Below are positions 35,098 through 42,547 of a stretch of DNA of 64,000 nt, piece by piece (the first letter of the stretch is position 1; the number at the start of each line of letters is the position of its first letter). The position numbers and the translations under genes were made by a program. Source of the DNA: Jatrophihabitans_A sp035248685 (GTDB taxonomy: Bacteria > Actinomycetota > Actinomycetes > Mycobacteriales > Jatrophihabitantaceae); assembly GCA_035248685.1 (NCBI GenBank), contig DATFHF010000080.1:5830-69829 (forward strand), written 5' to 3'. A model generated the notes under the pieces. That model made no database searches and was not told where the DNA came from. It saw nothing but the letters and a program-made list of their open reading frames with translations.

Positions 35098-35204
35098 GGC
35101 GCTCTCCTCTGTATCAGAAATATTCATATACGATAGACCAGGCGACATTGTTACGTCAATGAGAGTGTCCGATAGAAAACGGGCGACGACGATAGGAGAC
35201 GCTG
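35098..35204. promoter_or_regulatory. Divergent promoter with inverted repeat, DoxX / regulator
   Basis: The 107 bases between the DoxX-like gene and the divergent regulator are AT-rich for this genome. CATTG at 35146-35150 and CAATG at 35157-35161 form a perfect inverted repeat around TTACGT. TATC and GATA also flank a very AT-rich core at about 35112-35135. A position between two divergent genes, one of them an HTH regulator, is typical for an autoregulatory operator. Confidence 0.45.
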
Positions 35205-35957
35205 ATGGAGTCACGGGTCAGCACTGACGAGTTCGACGAGCGAGTAGGTAAGATCGCGGCGCTCGCTGATCCGATCCGGCGCGCGCTGTACCGCTACGTC
35301 GTCGGGCAGCCCGATCCGGTCGGTCGCACGCAGGCCGCTGACGCCGTCGGCGTAGCCCATCATGCGGCCAAGTTCCACCTCGACAAGCTGGAAGCGGACG
35401 GCCTGCTCGACGTCGAGTACAGCCGCCCGCCGGGGCGGAGCGGTCCTGGGGCGGGGCGGCCCGCCAAGCGTTACCGCCGCTCGTCCAAAGAGGTTGCGGT
35501 GAGCCTGCCGGAGCGGCGTTACGGTCTGGCCGGTCGTGTCATGGCCGAGGCAATCGCGACCGCGGCGAAGTCGGACGTAGCCATCACCCAGACCCTGCGG
35601 GACGCGGCCGCGACCGCCGGTCGGGCGTTGGGTGAACAGGCCCGGGAGCAGGCCGGGAATCGAGCCGGCCGGGCCGCAACGGTGCGAGTAGTCGGCGATG
35701 TCCTTGCTGAGTGCGGCTACGAGCCGCGGCTGGACGGTGGGGCCATCATCTTGGCCAACTGCCCTTTCCACGCGCTGGCTGAGAACTACACCGAGCTGGT
35801 TTGCGGGATGAACCTCGATCTGCTCGACGGTTTGGTGAAGGCCTGTGATCGGTCCGGGCTGCGGGCCGAGTTCAACCCGGAGCCGGATCGGTGCTGCGTC
35901 ACCCTCGGCTCCCTCCCCATGGCTGACGCTCGGTCGGCCCGGCGTGGCAGGCGCTGA
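35205..35957 (+). CDS. ArsR/SufR-like HTH regulator with three conserved cysteines (2)
   Basis: A 250-residue regulator built like the one at 31250. A winged helix spans residues 10-95 (LADPIRRALYRYV, AADAVGVAHHAAKFHLDKLEADGLL, RPAKRYR wing), followed by a helical part and a C-terminal domain with Cys-Pro-Phe, a Cys 14 residues later (TELVC) and a CC pair in PEPDRCC. This cysteine arrangement matches iron-sulphur sensing SufR-type repressors. ATG 35205 has AGGAGA upstream. It probably controls the divergent DoxX-like gene and itself, responding to redox, iron or NO; the signal is inference. Confidence 0.87.
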   Translation: MESRVSTDEFDERVGKIAALADPIRRALYRYVVGQPDPVGRTQAADAVGVAHHAAKFHLDKLEADGLLDVEYSRPPGRSGPGAGRPAKRYRRSSKEVAVSLPERRYGLAGRVMAEAIATAAKSDVAITQTLRDAAATAGRALGEQAREQAGNRAGRAATVRVVGDVLAECGYEPRLDGGAIILANCPFHALAENYTELVCGMNLDLLDGLVKACDRSGLRAEFNPEPDRCCVTLGSLPMADARSARRGRR

Positions 35958-36122
35958 GCCCTCGGCTGCTTCGTCGACAGCCTGCTGGAAACCGCCCGCA
36001 TCCATTCCGTTGACCCATCCTTTGACATCAGTAAGGACGATTGGCGAGATCTGGCCGTGCTGGACGACGGCGCGGCATCGTTCACGGTCGTGGTCGTTGC
36101 CCACGACGCCGAACCCGATCAC
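35958..36122 (+). other. Coding-like stretch directly after the regulator stop
   Basis: Directly after the regulator stop codon, and in the same frame, the sequence reads as plausible protein for about 55 residues (for example FVDSLLETARIHSVDPSF and VLDDGAASFTVVVV). It then runs into the antisense of the small membrane protein at 36123. No start or ribosome-binding site precedes it. It may be the remnant of a truncated gene, or coding-like by chance. I do not recognise a family. Confidence 0.25.
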
Positions 36123-36290
36123 TCAGGCCCCCTCCAGTCCGGCGTACAGCACGCTTACGAATCCGGCGGCCACGCCCATTGCCAGCGCTGCGACTCCAAG
36201 AATCGATTCGTCTCGGCGAAACATCGCAAACATCAGCCCCGCTGCGCCGACGAGCAGTCCGGTGGCTATGACCGCGAGGACCGTCGTCAT
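36123..36290 (-). CDS. Small two-helix membrane protein
   Basis: A 55-residue protein with two hydrophobic segments, VLAVIATGLLVGAAGLMFAMF and ILGVAALAMGVAAGFVSVLYAG, joined by RRDES. It starts ten bases after the stop of the DksA/TraR-type gene, so the two are co-transcribed. The ribosome-binding site is weak. No family is recognised. Small membrane proteins like this may modulate a respiratory complex in this region. Confidence 0.55.
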   Translation of the reverse strand: MTTVLAVIATGLLVGAAGLMFAMFRRDESILGVAALAMGVAAGFVSVLYAGLEGA

Positions 36291-36300
36291 ACTTCGATCG

Positions 36301-36672
36301 TCATCGTGCTCGTGCTTCCAGCGCACACTGGCACCGCATGCACAGCGCCGCCATCGGGAGGATCTCCAGTCGTTCCAGCGGGATCGCGCACTCGCACCGC
36401 TCGCACTTGCCGTAACTCCCGACTTCGATCCGTGCGAGGGCCGCCTCGATCTCACGCAGCGCACTTGCTGCGCCGGCTCGGAGAGCGTCGGCCACCTCGT
36501 CTTGAGGGTCGTCTTCGATGAGCCTTGAACGGTCCGCAGTCTGTGCCGCCAGCTCTTCCAGTTGCTCGATGCGAAACCGACGTTGCTCGTGGAGCGCGGC
36601 GAGCAGTCCGGCTAACTGGATCGATTCCGTGTCTTCGAGCGCGTGACCTGGCGTTCTAACCACAGCGGTCAT
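36301..36672 (-). CDS. DksA/TraR-type C4 zinc-finger protein
   Basis: A 123-residue protein. A helical, acidic N-terminal part (residues 15-80, with LIEDDPQDEVADALRAG) leads into a zinc finger with CERC at about residue 92 and CMRC about 21 residues later. This is the DksA/TraR C4 plan. Such proteins bind the secondary channel of RNA polymerase; actinobacterial small relatives often act with stress regulons. ATG 36672 has AAGGAGG upstream. A perfect 8-base palindrome lies 33 bases upstream. Confidence 0.9.
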   Translation of the reverse strand: MTAVVRTPGHALEDTESIQLAGLLAALHEQRRFRIEQLEELAAQTADRSRLIEDDPQDEVADALRAGAASALREIEAALARIEVGSYGKCERCECAIPLERLEILPMAALCMRCQCALEARAR

Positions 36673-37166
36673 GGGTCCTCCTTGTGTCGAGGGAAGCCGT
36701 CGTTACACGGTTGAAACCGTGTGTGCGGCGAGGAAGGGGGGCGGCCCCATTGGAGCCGTCGAGGCTGGCGTGGGGTTATGGTGGAGTGTGCGATCAGCCG
36801 GGGGGCGTACTGCGGAGCGGACGGAGAGTTAACCGGTAGCGGTGACAGCCGGTGCGTCGGTCAAAGGCCATAGCCCGAAAGCGGGATCTCCGCCGTCGGC
36901 GTTCTGCTCCGCGCTGCGACAGATCGGCGGCAGAATGGATGGGGCGACAAGTGCTAGTGCGGCGTCCATGATGATCACTGCCTCTCCGCCGTCGAATGTT
37001 GCGGTAGCGCGTCTGTCTGCTGAGGTCCACCATGCCGTGCGCATCGCGTCCCAGTTAGGGTTGCGACCGGTCAGAGATGACAGCTCGCAGTTGCCGACGG
37101 CCGGCAACCCGTTTCCTACCCACTGACCGCCGGACGTCCGAGGACCTGAGTGAAAATGGCCGGCAA
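36673..37166. promoter_or_regulatory. 494-bp intergenic region with a perfect palindrome at 36705-36722
   Basis: No gene is supported in this stretch. ACACGGTT at 36705-36712 and AACCGTGT at 36715-36722 form a perfect inverted repeat with a two-base spacer, the size of a dimer-binding operator. It is 33 bases upstream of the DksA/TraR-type gene. The part nearest the PucR-type gene (37077-37166) is an open frame but has non-coding third-position composition, so I treat it as leader. Nothing else is evident. Confidence 0.45.
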
Positions 37167-38390
37167 GTGACAGAGCCTTCGAAGTCCACTCGGCGCCGCC
37201 GGACGCCTGCCCGGACGGAGCCCGACGACTGGCTGGCAGCGGTGGCGGCGGGAGCTGCCGAGGCCTGCCGCGTGCCCGTCGAGCTGCTGGGCGGATACCT
37301 GCCGATGCTGGCGAATGCTGCGATCAACGGTCGGCGCCCCATGGCCGGAGAACTTGGCGCGGTGCGCGAGCTTGGCCGGCTTGCTGCCGAACAGGGTGTC
37401 AGCGCGCGCCAGGCTGTCGAGCTGTACTTGTCAGCAGCCTGGCGACTGTGGCGAGAACTTCCGATGGCGGCACGATCCCGCGATCGTGACAAGGTGCGCG
37501 CCGCCGCCGAAGCGGTGCTGCGTGTGCTCGATGATGCGGTCGGAGCTCTCGTCGACGGGCACCAGTCGGCCCGACGAGAAATGACCCGTCACGAAGAAGC
37601 ACTGCGACGTGAGTTCATCGACGATCTGCTGCGTGGAGATGCCGACGTCTCGCGCACGGTGGAACGCGCCGAGCCGTTCGGCCTTGATCTCACCATGGCC
37701 CACCATGTCGCGCTGGCGGCGCCTAAGGGCGCGAACGGGGACGTCGACCGGGCGGCCATCACCCTGGAGCGGACGATCGTGGACAGGTTCGGTGATCGTG
37801 AGGTGCTGGTCGCGACGAAGGACAACCGTGTCGTGGTGGTGGTCCCGGGGACATCAACGCGGACATCATCGCTGGAACAGACCGTGGCTGTGAGCCGAAT
37901 AATCGGGACCGAGCTGGATCGCCTGAGGGCCGGCGAGAAATGGAGGGTCGCGACCGGTCGATCGTTCCCCGGCGCCTACGGCATCGCCCGCTCCTACGAA
38001 GAGGCCCGCGAGGCTCTTACCCTGGCAGAACGATTCGACCTCGACAGCAACGTCGACCCGCAGAACCTACTCGTATACCGCGTGCTTGGCCGGGACCAAG
38101 CGGCGATCATCGACCTCATCGAAGACGTACTGGGGCCGCTCAACGAAGTGCGAGGCGGCGCCGCATTGCTGATCGAGACGCTCCAGGCCTACTTCAATGC
38201 TGGCGATGTCGCGACCGAAGCTGCGCGACTGCTCAACGTATCGGTCCGCACCGTCACCTACCGGCTGGCGAAGGTCAAAGAACTCACCGGATACAACACG
38301 GCGCATCCCCCACAGCGGTTCGCGCTCCAAGCGGCCGTCCTCGGCGCACGCTTGCTGGATTGGCCTCGCCGCTCCCTTCCCGGCCGCTGA
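37167..38390 (+). CDS. PucR/CdaR-family transcriptional regulator
   Basis: About 407 residues. An N-terminal helical sensor part (AAAGAAEACRVPVELLGGYLPML) is followed by a GGDEF-like middle region (residues 175-290, VALAAPKG ... VVVVVPG ... GRSFPGAYGIARSYEEAREALTLAE). The C-terminal PucR helix-turn-helix is AARLLNVSVRTVTYRLAKVKELTGY. I prefer GTG 37167 over ATG 37077 because the thirty codons between have poor GC at third positions; neither has a strong ribosome-binding site. PucR proteins activate purine, amino acid or stress genes. The targets here may be the neighbouring stress genes. Confidence 0.88.
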   Translation: MTEPSKSTRRRRTPARTEPDDWLAAVAAGAAEACRVPVELLGGYLPMLANAAINGRRPMAGELGAVRELGRLAAEQGVSARQAVELYLSAAWRLWRELPMAARSRDRDKVRAAAEAVLRVLDDAVGALVDGHQSARREMTRHEEALRREFIDDLLRGDADVSRTVERAEPFGLDLTMAHHVALAAPKGANGDVDRAAITLERTIVDRFGDREVLVATKDNRVVVVVPGTSTRTSSLEQTVAVSRIIGTELDRLRAGEKWRVATGRSFPGAYGIARSYEEAREALTLAERFDLDSNVDPQNLLVYRVLGRDQAAIIDLIEDVLGPLNEVRGGAALLIETLQAYFNAGDVATEAARLLNVSVRTVTYRLAKVKELTGYNTAHPPQRFALQAAVLGARLLDWPRRSLPGR

Positions 38391-38557
38391 AGCCCACAGC
38401 GCGGACGTGCCGCGTTCACTGCCGATGACCGGCAATCTGGTCTCGTGAAGTCTTCCATCCACGCACCCTGCGCGATCTCGATCAAGCGACCATCATGGAA
38501 GCGGCAGTTCCCGCGGCTCCGAGCTGGCCGCGCCGGCCTGATTCTGATCGGACGACG

Positions 38558-38740
38558 ATGGCAATTGACCTCGATAGCACCTGCCCTCTACGGCTCGCGC
38601 CCGCTGTCGTTTCCCTGCTCCATTCTCGAGAGGAGCGATCGATCACGCAGATCGCTGCAGCTGGCCGCGACTTCGACGACATCGTCGATGAATGGGGGCT
38701 TGAGTCATTTCCCGCCAGCGACCCCCCGTCCAACTGGTAG
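38558..38740 (+). CDS. Small conserved hypothetical protein
   Basis: A 60-residue acidic protein ending DEWGLESFPASDPPSNW. This C-terminal pattern (E-S-F-P-A-S-D-P-P-S-W) recurs in many short actinobacterial proteins of unknown role, which is my main reason for calling it. ATG 38558 is chosen because the frame from an earlier ATG at 38495 adds poorly coding residues; the ribosome-binding site is weak in both cases. Confidence 0.55.
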   Translation: MAIDLDSTCPLRLAPAVVSLLHSREERSITQIAAAGRDFDDIVDEWGLESFPASDPPSNW

Positions 38741-38798
38741 CGAGCCGCGAACGGCACCGCTCCGGGCCAGCGCCGATGAACCGAATTGATAGCCGACG

Positions 38799-39287
38799 TC
38801 ACACCACGATGATGATGTGGCGGCTCGTGCCGAGCAGGCGGCGAGCTACCGATGATGCGATCCGTAGTCGCGGGCGCCTGGACCTGCCGACGACGATGAC
38901 ATCTGCCGCCAGTGCGCCAGCGATCCGTTCCAGTTGATCGGCCACGTCTCCACTGACGTTCAGGTAGGCCCAGCGCGTCGAGACGTACGTCATTGCTTCC
39001 TCGACGTCGGTGGACATGTCGCGCTGCGGGATTTCCAGCGGGACGACGCCGGTCATGGCACATGCACCCTGAGCCATCATCATTCCCGCGGCCGCCGCGT
39101 CTACGTGGACGATTACGACGGCGCCGAGGTTTCGTTGGGCCCAGCCCCCGGCGTAAGCGAGGGCCGCCGCGCTCGACGAGGAGCCGTCATAGCCAACCAC
39201 CGCGCAGCATTGTCCCGGTACCGCGCCACTGCTCCAGCCCAGCCGGGCGCGCACGGCCAGAAGGTCGTCGTCCAACTCGGCGCTCAT
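38799..39287 (-). CDS. Universal stress protein (UspA family)
   Basis: A 162-residue single-domain Usp. It opens into VVGYDGSSSSAAAL, the first strand with the ATP-contacting Asp, and closes with VIVVGRSRRPRLRIASSVARRLLGTSRHIIIVV, in which the usual G-S-x-G nucleotide loop is only partly kept. ATG 39287 is preceded by GAGG; a GTG three codons earlier overlaps that site and is less likely. Usps are common in hypoxia and dormancy regulons, in line with the ferredoxin and oxidase nearby. The 5' end overlaps a DUF2249 fragment in another frame. Confidence 0.88.
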   Translation of the reverse strand: MSAELDDDLLAVRARLGWSSGAVPGQCCAVVGYDGSSSSAAALAYAGGWAQRNLGAVVIVHVDAAAAGMMMAQGACAMTGVVPLEIPQRDMSTDVEEAMTYVSTRWAYLNVSGDVADQLERIAGALAADVIVVGRSRRPRLRIASSVARRLLGTSRHIIIVV

Positions 39288-39426
39288 CGCGATCACCTCG
39301 ATCGACTCGATGTGGATTCCGATCGAACATTGGAGCGAGGTCTGCGAACCGATCGAAGATCAGCGGATGCCGCTGCGGCTTCGGGACCTGCCGCACGTCC
39401 AACTCGAAGACCGTCATACGAGCCAT
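39187..39426 (-). pseudogene. Truncated DUF2249 gene fragment
   Basis: From ATG 39417 (or 39426) the reverse strand encodes MTVFELDVRQVPKPQRHP followed by IFDRFADLAP, a clear DUF2249 N-terminus. The domain then breaks off: the expected NDHDP core never appears and the frame drifts through low-quality sequence to a stop inside the universal stress protein gene. About two thirds of the domain is missing, so I regard it as a remnant. If it is still translated, it could couple to the stress protein gene. Confidence 0.5.
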
Positions 39427-39431
39427 CCTAT

Positions 39432-39463
39432 TATTACAAGCAAGACTTGTGTAAACTAGTGCC
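39432..39463 (+). promoter_or_regulatory. Ferredoxin promoter with likely leaderless start
   Basis: TAAACT at 39452-39457 fits the actinobacterial -10 consensus TANNNT and ends six bases before the ferredoxin ATG at 39464. With no Shine-Dalgarno sequence in between, a leaderless transcript is likely. Just upstream, ACAAG (39436-39440) and CTTGT (39446-39450) form an inverted repeat around CAAGA that would overlap the -10 to -35 space, suiting a repressor or activator site shared with the divergent stress protein gene. Confidence 0.5.
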
Positions 39464-39808
39464 ATGGCCTACGTGATCGGTCTCCCGTGTGTCGATGTCA
39501 AGGATCGCGCGTGTGTAGACGAGTGCCCGGTGGACTGCATCTATGAGGGCGGGCGGATGCTCTACATCCATCCCGACGAGTGCGTCGACTGTGGCGCGTG
39601 TGAGCCGGCGTGTCCGGTCGAGGCCATTTTCTACGAGGAGGACCTGCCAGACGCCCTACGCGCATACGCGGACGAGAATGCTTGCTTCTTCACCGACACG
39701 CTGCCCGGCCAGGAGCACCCCCTAGGATCGCCGGGTGGCGCCGGTCGACTCGGCCCGGTCGCGGCGGACACGGCCGGCGTGGCTGTCCTGCCTCTGCATG
39801 TCTCATGA
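39464..39808 (+). CDS. fdxA: 7Fe-8S ferredoxin
   Basis: A 114-residue ferredoxin of the FdxA/FdxC type. The N-terminus MAYVIGLPCVDVKDRACVDECPVDC carries the 3Fe-4S ligands, and CVDCGACEPACPVEAI the 4Fe-4S ligands. The C-terminal extension (EEDLPDALRAYADENACFF ... LGSPGGAGRLG) matches mycobacterial ferredoxins in length and motif. Such proteins donate electrons to P450s, reductases and other enzymes, and are induced under low oxygen in mycobacteria. It lies between the stress protein and oxidase genes. It might also feed the P450s of the peptide cluster, but distance makes that speculative. Confidence 0.95.
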   Translation: MAYVIGLPCVDVKDRACVDECPVDCIYEGGRMLYIHPDECVDCGACEPACPVEAIFYEEDLPDALRAYADENACFFTDTLPGQEHPLGSPGGAGRLGPVAADTAGVAVLPLHVS

Positions 39809-40021
39809 ACGCCGCAAGCCGAGCCGGCCGCCGACCGATTCCACCACCCGCCGCGAACAGTCCGCGCCGAACCCAGGTACTGCGTGCAGCGAGGCGGCGC
39901 CGCGTTCGTCAATTCATCGCGTCCACGTCGCACTCGAGGCGGCAAAGGCCCTTGCGCTGACCATCTGAGTTACGCCTTGCTGTCGAACTGACACTGGGGC
40001 ACGAGGCAGGGAGCTGATCGC

Positions 40022-41839
40022 ATGCCGAGGACTAGCCCTAGCGTCGCCACGCCACTGCTGAGCGCGGCGTCGGTTGTAGAGCCCTCGTCGATCGCCGTAC
40101 CAGCTTCGCCCAGCCCCGCTGGCGGCGCGCTGGGGTTGCGCCTGCTGCGAACGACCGACCACAAGTTGATCGGCCAGATGTACATGGTCACCTCGTTCGT
40201 GTTCTTCGCGCTCGGCGGCGTCATGGCACTGCTGATGCGCGCCGAACTCGCCCGGCCCGGCATGCAGTTCTTATCCAACGAGCAGTACAACCAGCTGTTC
40301 ACCATGCACGGCACGATCATGCTGCTGCTCTTCGCCACGCCGTTGGTGTTCGCCTTCGCCAACCTCGTGCTGCCCCTCCAGATCGGTTCCCCCGATGTCG
40401 CGTTCCCACGCCTCAACGCCCTGTCCTACTGGTTGTACCTGTTCGGCGCCCTGGTCACCGTCTCAGGCTTCCTGACGCCAGGTGGAGCTGCCGACTTCGG
40501 CTGGTACGCCTACTCACCATTGACCAGTGCCGCCAATTCGCCCGGATCAGGCGGAGATCTATGGATCATGGGTCTCGCCATCGCCGGGCTGGGAACAATC
40601 CTGGGCGCCGTCAACATGATCACCACCGTCGTCACTCTGCGCGCGCCGGGAATGACCATGTTCCGGATGCCGATCTTCACCTGGAACATCTTCGTCACCA
40701 GCCTGCTCGTCCTCATGGCGTTTCCGCTGCTCACCTCGGCGCTGCTAGTGCTGTGGGCCGATCGACATCTGGGCACGCAGGTCTTCGAGGCGGACAATGG
40801 CGGTCCGATTCTGTGGCAGCACCTGTTCTGGTTCTTCGGCCACCCTGAGGTCTACATCGTCGCCATTCCGTTCTTCGGCATCGTCAGCGAGGTCATCCCG
40901 GTTTTCAGCCGCAAGCCGCTCTTCGGCTACAAGGGCATGGTCTTGGCAACGATCTCCATCGCAGCGCTGTCGCTGACCGTATGGGCACACCACATGTTCG
41001 CAACCGGCGCCGTCCTGCTGCCGTTCTTCTCAGTCATGTCCTTTCTTATTGCGGTCCCGACCGGCATCAAATTCTTCAACTGGATCGGCACCATGTGGCA
41101 AGGCTCGATCACGTTCGAGACGCCGATGGTGTTCGCTGTCGGCTTCATGGTGACCTTCCTGTTCGGTGGTCTCACCGGGGTCATGCTGGCCAGCCCGGCG
41201 ATCGACTTCCACGTCACCGACACCTACTTCCTCGTGGCGCACTTCCACTATGTGCTCTTCGGCACGATCGTGTTCGCCGCGTACTCAGGGATCTACTTCT
41301 GGTTCCCGAAGTTCACCGGCCGTTATCTCGACGAGAGGCTGGGCAAGCTGCACTTCTGGCTGACGTTCATCGGCTTTCACCTCACCTTCCTGGTGCAGCA
41401 CTGGCTGGGCAACAAAGGCATGCCCCGCCGCTACCCCGACTACTTGCCGAGCGACGGATTCACGACTCTGAACACGATTTCGACGATCGGCTCATTCCTA
41501 CTGGGCCTCTCACTGTTGCCGTTCATCTGGAACGTTTACCGCAGCTACCGGTACGGCGAGGCCTGCACCGCGGACGATCCGTGGGGCCACGGCAACTCCC
41601 TCGAATGGGCCACCTCCAGCCCGCCGCCGCGGCACAACTTCACATCCATCCCACGCATTCGCTCCGAGCGGCCCGCCTTCGAGGCGCACTACCCGCATCT
41701 GCTCGAACGACTCGACACCGAGGCGTACGCAGGCCGATTCCATCGGCCAGCCGGGCGCCTGGCGACAGCCACCATCGGCTCCGACGGGCCCCGAGAGGGC
41801 GACCGCGATCCTGATCCGGGAAGTGAGGAGAACTCATGA
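40022..41839 (+). CDS. ctaD: Cytochrome c oxidase subunit I
   Basis: A 605-residue haem-copper oxidase subunit with twelve expected helices. HGTIMLLLF carries the low-spin haem ligand, HPEVY the CuB His and cross-linked Tyr, HHMF the next two CuB ligands, and HFHYVLFG the high-spin haem and other haem ligands. The N-terminal 40 residues are an extra Ser/Ala/Pro-rich segment. GGGAG precedes ATG 40022. No ctaC, ctaE or ctaF genes are in the window, so this is a stand-alone, perhaps additional copy. The small gene after it overlaps by ATGA. Confidence 0.96.
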   Translation: MPRTSPSVATPLLSAASVVEPSSIAVPASPSPAGGALGLRLLRTTDHKLIGQMYMVTSFVFFALGGVMALLMRAELARPGMQFLSNEQYNQLFTMHGTIMLLLFATPLVFAFANLVLPLQIGSPDVAFPRLNALSYWLYLFGALVTVSGFLTPGGAADFGWYAYSPLTSAANSPGSGGDLWIMGLAIAGLGTILGAVNMITTVVTLRAPGMTMFRMPIFTWNIFVTSLLVLMAFPLLTSALLVLWADRHLGTQVFEADNGGPILWQHLFWFFGHPEVYIVAIPFFGIVSEVIPVFSRKPLFGYKGMVLATISIAALSLTVWAHHMFATGAVLLPFFSVMSFLIAVPTGIKFFNWIGTMWQGSITFETPMVFAVGFMVTFLFGGLTGVMLASPAIDFHVTDTYFLVAHFHYVLFGTIVFAAYSGIYFWFPKFTGRYLDERLGKLHFWLTFIGFHLTFLVQHWLGNKGMPRRYPDYLPSDGFTTLNTISTIGSFLLGLSLLPFIWNVYRSYRYGEACTADDPWGHGNSLEWATSSPPPRHNFTSIPRIRSERPAFEAHYPHLLERLDTEAYAGRFHRPAGRLATATIGSDGPREGDRDPDPGSEENS

Positions 41840-42120
41840 ACGACGCACTGGCAGTTCAGGAAACAGCCCCACACGAGTATCTGGTGCGGCTCAGCGAAGG
41901 TGACGACCTGATCGAGATTCGGCTGCACGCTAGCCCGGCTGTCCTGACCCGCATCGGCGGCGGCGACACCGACGAAAGGCTGATCGTCGACGCCACCTTG
42001 TCTTACCTGATCGCACGCCAGCGCGCCGACGACCTGCCCGACAGACTGGATCTCGAGGACATCGCCGCAGCCTACGAGGGATACATCGACGCCATCAAAG
42101 GCCAGGTGATGCAACCGTGA
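41836..42120 (+). CDS. Hypothetical protein coupled to ctaD
   Basis: A 94-residue acidic protein with no membrane segment. I do not recognise a family. The ATG overlaps the ctaD stop codon (ATGA), so the two are translated together, and a role linked to the oxidase (assembly or regulation) is the natural guess. Composition is clearly coding. Confidence 0.7.
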   Translation: MNDALAVQETAPHEYLVRLSEGDDLIEIRLHASPAVLTRIGGGDTDERLIVDATLSYLIARQRADDLPDRLDLEDIAAAYEGYIDAIKGQVMQP

Positions 42121-42161
42121 CGGCCACCGGTATAGCCCGTCACTGGAACAGCGGCGAGGGC

Positions 42162-42273
42162 TCAGGAAGCCGGCTGCGGAGTATCGGCCAGGGCTGGGGT
42201 GGCGAGCGAGCTGAGGCCGGCGAAGGCCAGCGCGCTGGCAGCGGCCATGGCTAGGAGATGACGCTGAGGACAT
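42162..42273 (-). pseudogene. Remnant of a secreted-protein gene (signal peptide only)
   Basis: This lies in the 427-base gap between 42120 and 42548. The reverse strand from ATG 42248 encodes MAAASALAFAGLSSLATPALA followed by seven residues and a stop, which looks like a signal peptide with an A-x-A cleavage site and no mature protein. An ATG at 42273, with GGGAG before it, is in another frame, as if a frameshift had separated start and signal. I read it as a decayed gene. A very short secreted peptide cannot be excluded. The rest of the gap shows nothing else. Confidence 0.3.
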
Positions 42274-42547
42274 TGGGTACTCCCTGTTGAGTCCCAGTCG
42301 CGGCGGCCGGGTCCGGCGGGCCCTGACGTCCGCGGCGACGCGGCCGCGCACGGGCACGCCGAGGCTGCCGAGCGGGGTGGTGAATACACCCGAGTCAAAG
42401 AATGGCTGCCCGGAATGTCCACGGCCATCGTGGCAGGGGGTCCTACCAAACCAGCTCTGAAATCCCTCTGTGAAAACCCTGAGCCGGCGGTACGCTCCGA
42501 CCGTCCGAGCGGCACGAGTTGGTGGGTGCGGCAACGGGGAGGCGGGC

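Noticed and set aside
41836..42120. Oxidase subunit IV (CtaF) directly behind ctaD
   Set aside because: The small protein has no hydrophobic segment, so it cannot be a membrane subunit.
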